Shown here: positions 57,421-64,000 of the stretch, piece after piece | Position numbering within the stretch: the stretch's first letter is position 1 | How the letters are laid out: each line of letters opens with the position of its first letter | Notes under the pieces: generated by a model | The model's database searches: none | Told to the model about the DNA's origin: nothing | What the model saw: only the letters and a program-made list of their open reading frames with translations | From: Colocasia esculenta | Taxonomy: Eukaryota; Streptophyta; Magnoliopsida; Alismatales; Araceae | Direction of reading: 5' to 3' | Length of the DNA: 64,000 nucleotides | Assembly: GCA_014218235.1 (NCBI GenBank) | Contig: CM024758.1 | Span: forward strand, 98,865,698-98,929,697 | Made by a program: the position numbers and the translations under genes

Positions 57421-59913
57421 AAGAAGTGGACACCACCGAGGAAGGTGGAGTTGTGGAAGGTACACTACCGGTCTTTTCTCATTCAGCATTTGTTTTGTTT
57501 GATACTGGCGCAAACATTCGTTCATATCACAAGTATTTGCTGATACATTAAATGAAAAGCCCACATCCATGGAGTTCGAATTACCTGTCACAACACCCTT
57601 GGGAAAAAGGCTCAATGAATAAATATTTTCATTAGCTGATGTTAAGGTTGGTGAACTCAATCTAAGAGCTGACTTGATCTGTATGCCCATGGAGGGCTAC
57701 GATGTCATTCTGGGAGCCGATTGGCTATCCACGTATGGGGCTATCGTGGATTGTAGAAGAGGGAAAATTTCTTTTAGTGAATTCCCTAAGCTAATCTTCA
57801 CAGGACGTAGACACAAGAGCACTTGTCTCTCGTCTCTGCCATAAAGGCACAAAACATGATAAGAAAGGGCTGTGTGGCATTTCTCGCCGCAATTGTAGTT
57901 GAGAAGAAAGCAACCAAGATATCAGACATACTATAGTGCAAGAATATCCAGACGTGTTTCCCGATGAGCTGCCAGGCATTCCACCTGAGAGATGTAAATT
58001 TCTCAATTGATCTCGTACCTGAAGCTGCACCGGTTTCACGCCAACCCTACATGATGTCCCCTGCTGAATTGAAAGAGTTGAAAGAGCAACTGATGGAACT
58101 TCTAGAAAAGGGTTTTATTAGACCAAGTACTTCTCCTTGGGGGCACCTGTGCTGTTCGTCAAGAAGAAGGACGGATCTATGAGGTTATGCATCGATTACA
58201 GGCAGTTGAACAATCTCACTATCAAGAACAAGTACCCTCTGCCGCGTGTCGATGAACTATTTGATCAGATATCAGGAGCAAAGTATTTTTCTAAGATTGA
58301 CCTTAGATCGGGATATCATCAAATGAGGATTAAAGATGCATATATCTACAAGACAGCTTTCAGGAGCAGGTACGGTCATTACGAATTTGTAGTCATACCT
58401 TTTGGACTAACCAATGCTCCTACAGCTTTTATGCAATTAATGAACAACATCTACCGCTCTACCTCAACAAGTTCGTCGTGGTATTCATTGATGATATTCT
58501 CATACTCCAAGACCAAAGAAGAGCACGAGGACCATTTGGGGATCGCTCTGCAAATCTTGCGGGACAACCAACTCTACGCCAAATTGAGCAAGTGTGAATT
58601 CTGGCTCGAGGAGGTGTCGTTCCTAGGCCATGTCATTTCCAAGGATGGTATCGTTGTCGACCCTTCCAAGGTAGAAGCTGTGCTGAACTGGGAAAGGCCG
58701 ACCAATGTCACCGAGATCAGAAGCTTTCTTGGACTGGCTGGATATTACAGACGGTTCATGAAAGACTTCTCCAAGATAGCTGTACCTCTTACGCGTCTTA
58801 CGCGAAAAGAGTATCCCTATGTCTGGAGCAAGGAGTGCGAGAAGAGCTTCCAGACACTAAAGCAGTTGTTGTTGACGTCTGCACCTGTCCTCGCATTACC
58901 AGTCGAAGGAGCAGATTCTCAGTCTACACTGATGCATCTGGAATCGGTCTAGGCTGTGTACTAATGCAGAATGAGAATGATAGCTTATTCTTTAAGGCAG
59001 TTGAAGCCACATGAAGTCATTATCCTGTCCATGACTTAGAGCTAGCTGCTGTGGTATTTGCACTCAAATATGGAGGCATTACTGTATGGGGAACAATTTA
59101 TTGTCTAATCCGACCACAAGAGTTTGAAACTTATTTTCTCAAAGGAGCTCAATATGCGACAACGGAGATGGCTGGAGTACTTGAAGGATTTTGATTTCAA
59201 ACATTCAATACCACCCAGGCAAAGGTAACGCAGTAGCTGATGCACTAGTAGAAAGCCAGTAGCTAGCTTCGTTATCCTGTTCTAGTCATGGGCGAGATGC
59301 AATTGTTAGAGCAATTCGCCAGTCTAGATCTGAATATTGAAAAGAGGAGTGATAAGATGTTAGTGGCTAATCTTAAAGCTCAACCCGACATTTTTGTCGG
59401 ATCAGAGAGCAACAGGCTAATGATCCGTTTCTAATCAGAGTAGGGAGACCATAGCTGACAAGCCAGACTTCTCCATCGCTGAGATGGAAGAATATTATTC
59501 CAAGCCAGGACATGTTGCCTGACAATGAAAGCTAAAAGGAAACTGATGGATGAAGCCCACAAGACCAAGTACACAATACATCCAAGTGCAACCAAGATTA
59601 CCAAGACATGAAGAGGTCATTTTGGTGGCCAAACATGAAGCGTGAGGTAGCTGAGCATGCCGCACACTGCCTCACTTGTCAGCAGGTAAAAGCAAACAAC
59701 ACCGTCTCCTGCGGGTGTACTTAGGCCCCTGGACATCCTGAATGGAAGGGGAAAGCATCGGATGGATTTCATCATGGGTTTACCCCGAACTCGTGGTGAA
59801 CTTGATGCTATCTGGTTATTGTGGACCGTTTAAAACCAAGTCCACACACCTCCTTGCCATTAGAGCACTTGAGTGTGGATGTGTTAGCAACATTGTATGT
59901 AAGGAATAGTAAG
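57421..59913 (+). pseudogene. Element G protease, RT, RNase H, integrase N-terminal part
   Basis: Protease VLFDTGA (about 57493, followed by a lost base), MEGYDVILGADWL (near 57690), RT RQPYMMSPAELKELKEQL and a frameshift near 58140, IDYRQLNNLTIKNKYPLP, MQLMNNIYR with a frameshift before VVFIDDIL (about 58480-58503), RNase H VYTDASGIGLGC (near 58923, across a lesion), VADAL near 59235, and the integrase HHCC segment (HKTKYTIHPSATK, about 59550; HCLTCQQ, near 59670). It ends ATLYVRN at the composite insertion. Confidence 0.9.
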
Positions 59914-60115
59914 TGTGACGACCCACCAGCAAACTGGCCCAACAACCGTGTCAGTTGGTAGACTTCCCAAAAGGTCACCCATCCTGGGACTACTCCAACT
60001 GAGCACGCTTAACTTCAGAGTTCTTTTCCTGCTCGAGCTCTGAAAATGACTAATCCGAGTTGTTGGTAGTCTGTTGATTTAGTCCATTTAACATATTCTT
60101 ATATGGGGTGTTACA
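59914..60115 (-). repeat. Cassandra-like LTR
   Basis: The minus strand runs TGTAACACCCC to GGGTCGTCACA, 202 bp, with 5S rRNA-like sequence inside. Cassandra is the known TRIM family whose LTRs carry 5S sequence and a pol III promoter. It is adjacent to a polypurine tract, so it acts as the 3' LTR of this insertion. Confidence 0.85.
59961..60027 (-). pseudogene. 5S rRNA-derived segment in Cassandra-like LTR
   Basis: The minus strand includes AACTCTGAAGTTAAGCGTGC and CCCAGGATGGGTGACC and GGGAAGTC, i.e. the A-box, intermediate element and C-box region of plant 5S rRNA. The 5' half of 5S is absent, so this is not an rRNA gene, but the internal pol III promoter parts are all present. Confidence 0.88.
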
Positions 60116-60344
60116 ATCTACCCCTCTTATATAACGACGTCCTTGTCGCTGCTCACATATAGCACACAATCAAACCCCAGGCAGGCATGATTCTAGAGGT
60201 GGCCCCCACAGGCTCAGAGGTGGCTCCCACTATGTAGCACTTTGCGCCATTATGGCCTCAAGAGTGGCTCCATAGCGTAGCACTTTGCCCTATGTGGCAC
60301 TTAGTTCCTGCACTTCCGGCTGGGCAGGCTCTGATACCATTCTC
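60116..60344 (-). other. Internal stub with primer site and polypurine tract
   Basis: 229 bp, no ORF. Primer site at 60328-60339 (minus TGGTATCAGAGC) and purine run at 60116-60129. The centre repeats GTGGCTCC and GTAGCACTTTGC blocks two to three times. Size and content fit a Cassandra internal domain. Confidence 0.8.
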
Positions 60345-63300
60345 TGTGACGACCCTTATTATATCGGTACGGTTATACCACCCCACGTCGGTATAGTAGA
60401 GGGTATCACTGGACATTTACCCAAACACTATCACATGATTGAGATATACACAATATAAATACATAGTAGCAGAAGTAAAAGAACCATGTCTTTCATTTCA
60501 TTCATCATCCACATTTAACATACACATCCAAATAACAATTCAAAAGACGAACCTTCATATTTGAAATTAAACCAAACTACATTGTCCACAAGATTAAGTT
60601 CTACATTTAATACATAATTTGTCCATAATTACAAAATGATAACTCTAATACAAGCTACAATTTACATACATGAAACAAAAAGGACACAACGTCAACTCCC
60701 AAGCTACTCTCCACGCTCGGAGTCGCTCTCCACGGTCTCCTCCAAAAGTGTGTCACCAACTAAACCTGTACTCCGAAGCAAGGAGTGAGTCTAAAGACTC
60801 AGCAAGTAACTCCATACACATCATTCATGCATACATTAAGTAGGTTATACTATTTCAATTTGCAAGGCAACATACATCATGCTTGAACATTAATAGAGAC
60901 AACTTATCATGGTATTTCTACAAATCAAAACACATGGTACATGGTTTAAGATGTTTCAAATAACACTTCCTATCACATGCTTTCTACTCATTTATCACAT
61001 GAGACTACACTTCCAATTTGACTATAACATATAGCAATTTACATGGAATTTCTGCACATTCCTGCACAGGCTAACTACCATTCACATGTATTAAGGTTGC
61101 TGTTTTAACATGGAATTAGAAATATCATAGATGAATTATCGTCTCACACTCTAACATATTCACTTCACATAGTTACACATTCCCATATTTCACATGGTTC
61201 ATTTTCACCCATTACACATGCACACATGTTCACATTTCACCTTTTACACATATATACATTCACATTTCACATCTTACACATATTCACATTCACATTTCAC
61301 ATTTTTTTTGCCGTGACACATAGTCCAAACCACCACTAGAAGGACACATCACCTAACATAACCATAGCACATCACCTAGGCAATACAGTGATGACTCTTG
61401 GCACTGCGCAGACCGGGAGAAACACGTCTCCACCCTAACCAGTGGTACTTGTCCACCTCCAGGATTTCATCCTAATGCCCTTAGGATATCTTAACACATT
61501 GAACCTTCTCATGGGGACCTTTCCATGATAAGTTCCACAGCCCTCTATGGAAGCAGTCACACACGGCACATTTTACACATTACACATTCGATTACACACG
61601 TTTTACATATGATATTCACACTTTCTTATTTATGCACATGGTTCTGTTCTTCCCTAGCATGATGCGACTAATAACATAAATCAAGCATTTAGTAGCTCTC
61701 ATGGATTAATTGGAATGCACCTCATTTAACCTTAATCATGGTACATGTATTTATAACTCATTTCACATGGAAATCTCATAGTGTAGGCTACTGTTATCCA
61801 ATTTTTCCTGAAAATTTAACCACATGCTGTTTTCGGGTATAAGAACACACATACAAATTTCACATTTTATGAATTCACATGCATTTATAGAAATTAAAAC
61901 ATTCAGCTTCATGTCATTCATAAACTAAGCTAACATAGATCATAACATGGATTTCAGATTTGATCAGCACAGGCATGAACCACACATACATATTGGCACA
62001 AGAATTTTTTTTCCAAATTTATTTCCCATCACAAGAGTACTAAAATTTTCACAAGGTCCTACACATGCATCTATTTCTCATTGTAGGAATTATAAATTCG
62101 CATGAATATGGAAATTCCCAAGTTTGCAAGGCATGGACTGATACATATAAACATGGTTCATAAAATTCTACAGCATTTAATTCCTCAGAAATCATGAGAA
62201 CAACATTAAACATGAACAATCTCTTCCTACACATGCCTTCCAATAATTCTAATAAATTATGCCATCTACAGAAAAATACAGAAATTTTCACACCACAACA
62301 TTATCTATTTTACATAGCATATAAAATTTACATTATATCATCATACATAAATCCGAAATTAAAGATATAGGGCAGAACATTTCACTGTTTGTCAAGAAAA
62401 CTTAACGGCATAGTCTGGCCGTCCAACAAAGTAAGCGGCAATATCGTTGGCTGTCAACGGAAGATCTTGACGGTAAGGGATCTTGCCGTCAAGTTTCGGC
62501 GCGTGCAAAAACACAGTCCGAGCTTCAAAGAATGGTGAATGTAGGGGATCCAGGACACGAAAAATCCAAAAAATGATAGAAACCTCTTAGACCACATACA
62601 TGGACAAGGTGCAAGGGTTACTTGCCTTTGGAAAAATCCTAAAGGGATCAAAATGGTCGGAGAAGCTCTCCTTGGGTAGTCCCAAGACCCTCCACTCCGG
62701 CTTCTGTGATGCTCCCCTCTGCAACCCAGGCCGGGATGTGCAACCGGATGTGTTGTATCCCTCCTTGTCGAAGTAGATCTCCTGATGGAGCCTTGGATCG
62801 CCGGATCAAAGCCTCCAAACTCCAAGTTTTCTCACACAGGTTCTAGGGTTTTTTTTTGTTTTTCTCCTTACAAAGAGCCAAGAGAGCTCTTGGAGGGGGG
62901 GGGGTTTGCCACAAGAGCCATTTAGAGAGGAGGACCCCTCACCCACGCAGGGGTCGGTGGGAAAGTCGGGGTAGCCGTTGGGGTGGTTGGAATCTCCAAT
63001 CAAAGGCATGGCACACCATGCTGCTGCAGACTGGTCTGTCAGGACATAGACGTCCACCTATATGGCCGTCTATTTAATATTGACGTCCACCGATATGGAC
63101 GTTAACAATAAGTGAACGTCCATTAATGTTGACGTCGACTAACCCTTCGGCCAGAACCCAAATCATGCAAAACCCTAATTTCCCCTAAGTTCATGTATGC
63201 AATACGTAGGTATAATACACACTATTCACATCATGCAATTAACAACGCATATATTTGAGTATATGCACACATACATAGTGTTTACACAATAATGTATATA

Positions 63301-63382
63301 TAATACTTCATGATAATGCATATACATACACAAGCACAAAATGCACACAATAAATAATAAGGACAAAATTCGAGGTCCTACA
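60345..63382 (-). repeat. Gypsy LTR of the A/D/X group in the composite
   Basis: 3038 bp; on the minus strand TGTAGGACCTCG to GGGTCGTCACA. Has the group's ACGT-core U3 repeats (about 63045-63135), AAACCCTAG leader motif (62843-62851), frame LGLPKESFSDHF to donor AG|GCAAGT (exon end 62626), conserved 20-mer (61436-61455), hairpin TGAGTC/GACTCA (60786-60801), acceptor (60766) and a frame VGDTLLEETVESDSERGE to TAG at 60704-60706. Confidence 0.92.
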
Positions 63383-64000
63383 GTAAGACTACATGGAGTT
63401 CCAGTATCTATTGTCTCAGATCGTGACCCTAGGTTCACTTCTAGATTCTGGAAGGGACTCCAGGCTGCCCTAGGCACAAAACTCAACTTTAGCACAGCTT
63501 TCCACCCACAGACGGATGGACAGACTGAAAGACAAATCAGATAGTGGAGGACATGCTACGAGCTTATGCTATAGACTTTGAAGGTATTGGAATGAACAAC
63601 TGTCTCTAATAGATTTTCCTACAACAATAGCTATCAGGCCAGCATTAAGATGGAACCATTTGAAGCACTGTATGGCAGGAGTTGTAGATCGCCAGTATGT
63701 TGGAATGAAGTAGGTGAACAGCAATTGGCTAGGACCAGACTGGTGCAGAGCACTAGCAGAGACATACAAATTATCAGAGACAGAATTAAGATAGCTCAGT
63801 CCAGGCAGAAGAGCTAGTTGATAAAAGAAGAAGGGACTTAGAGTTTCAAACTGGAGATCATGTAATGCTAAAAGTATCCGCGCCCGAGGATTTCAAAGGT
63901 TTGGGATGAAAGGCAAGCTGAACCGAGATTCATAGTCCATTTGAAGTATTGGATAGAGTTGGCGAGTGGCGTACCGACTAGCACTACCTCCCCAGTTCTC
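63383..64000 (+). pseudogene. Element G integrase core, continuing past window
   Basis: VSIVSDRDPRFTSRFWKG, FHPQTDGQTER (third catalytic acid retained, about 63505-63538), then frameshifts; SYQASIKMEPFEALYGRSC near 63630 and a decayed C-terminal region. The chromodomain-like end and 3' LTR are beyond 64000. Confidence 0.92.

Larger units (their letters stand above)
59914..63382 (-). mobile_element. Composite retroelement: Cassandra-like LTR, internal stub and 3-kb gypsy LTR
   Basis: One insertion by its ends: GTAAG lies on both sides (59909-59913 and 63383-63387) and the integrase of G resumes in frame (VRLHGVPVSIVSDRDPRF). On the minus strand: gypsy LTR (63382 to 60345), GAGAA, primer site TGGTATCAGAGC (60339 to 60328), 229-bp noncoding internal stub, polypurine run AAGAGGGGTAGAT, then a 202-bp LTR-like unit with 5S rRNA sequence (60115 to 59914). 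The two outer LTRs are unrelated except for the shared GGGTCGTCACA end. A template-switch product is my preferred reading. Confidence 0.8.
53115..64000 (+). mobile_element. Gypsy element G, 5' LTR to integrase (cut by window end)
   Basis: Plus-strand element inserted in the gag of T; left duplication AAGCT (53110-53114), right end beyond the window. Order: 5' LTR (53115-56255), primer site, gag with two knuckles, protease, RT, RNase H, integrase, with the composite insertion 59914-63382 splitting the integrase. Closely related by eye to C in protein and to E in LTR. Many one-base indels, few stops. Confidence 0.94.

Noticed and set aside
59961..60027. Functional 5S rRNA gene
   Set aside because: Only the promoter-bearing 3' half of 5S is present and it lies inside an LTR-like unit with TG...CA ends.

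Overview
This window looks like heterochromatic nuclear DNA of a flowering plant. Almost every base belongs to nested LTR retrotransposons: Ty3/gypsy elements with chromodomain-type integrase ends, Ty1/copia elements, one TRIM-like piece carrying 5S rRNA sequence, and two small inverted-repeat DNA transposons. I found no intact host gene. The plant lineage cannot be fixed from this sequence. Only a GC-rich, exon-like stretch near 48.5-49.5 kb might derive from a gene. I use private letters for the elements.

Layout, left to right. Copia element F (45787-48253 visible) was hit by gypsy element C (38487-45786). The 5' LTR of C was hit by gypsy element H (+ strand; visible pieces 1776-2807, 13379-14235, 27624-28915, 32202-32413 and 36099-38486). 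H then received five insertions: X (LTR part, 1-1775), A (complete gypsy, - strand, 2808-13378), B (complete SIRE-type copia with a third ORF, - strand, 14236-27618), D (solo LTR, 28916-32201) and E (solo LTR, 32414-36098). Five-base target duplications and uninterrupted H protein sequence across the breaks support B, D and E directly; A has a slightly irregular one. From 48254 to 51631 there is unassigned DNA with a hAT-like MITE and a Mutator-like foldback MITE. Then a degraded Tat-like gypsy gag (T) is broken by gypsy element G (53115 to the window end). G in turn carries a composite insertion (59914-63382) made of a Cassandra-like 5S-bearing LTR, a short internal region and a 3-kb gypsy LTR.

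The LTRs of seven gypsy copies (A, D, the composite, C, E, G, H) share an unexpected organisation. A short leader ends in a conserved splice donor (GC-type AG|GCAAGT in A, D, X and the composite; AG|GTAGG in C, E, G and H). It is followed by 1.2-2.4 kb of intron-like sequence, a small RNA hairpin whose stem changes by compensatory substitutions, and a CAG|GT or TAG|GT acceptor 17-28 nt later. In the GC-donor group, the reading frames either side of the intron join in phase and end in a short acidic tail. I regard this LTR-embedded leader intron and hairpin, the two tiny spliceosomal introns in the gag of A, and the gypsy/Cassandra composite as the most novel content.

All coding regions except parts of A and B are decayed by frameshifts and by stops that mostly fit C-to-T or G-to-A change at Gln, Trp and Arg codons, as expected of methylated repeats. 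Coordinates of element ends come from reading TG...CA termini and duplications by eye. Divergence and age were not calculated.
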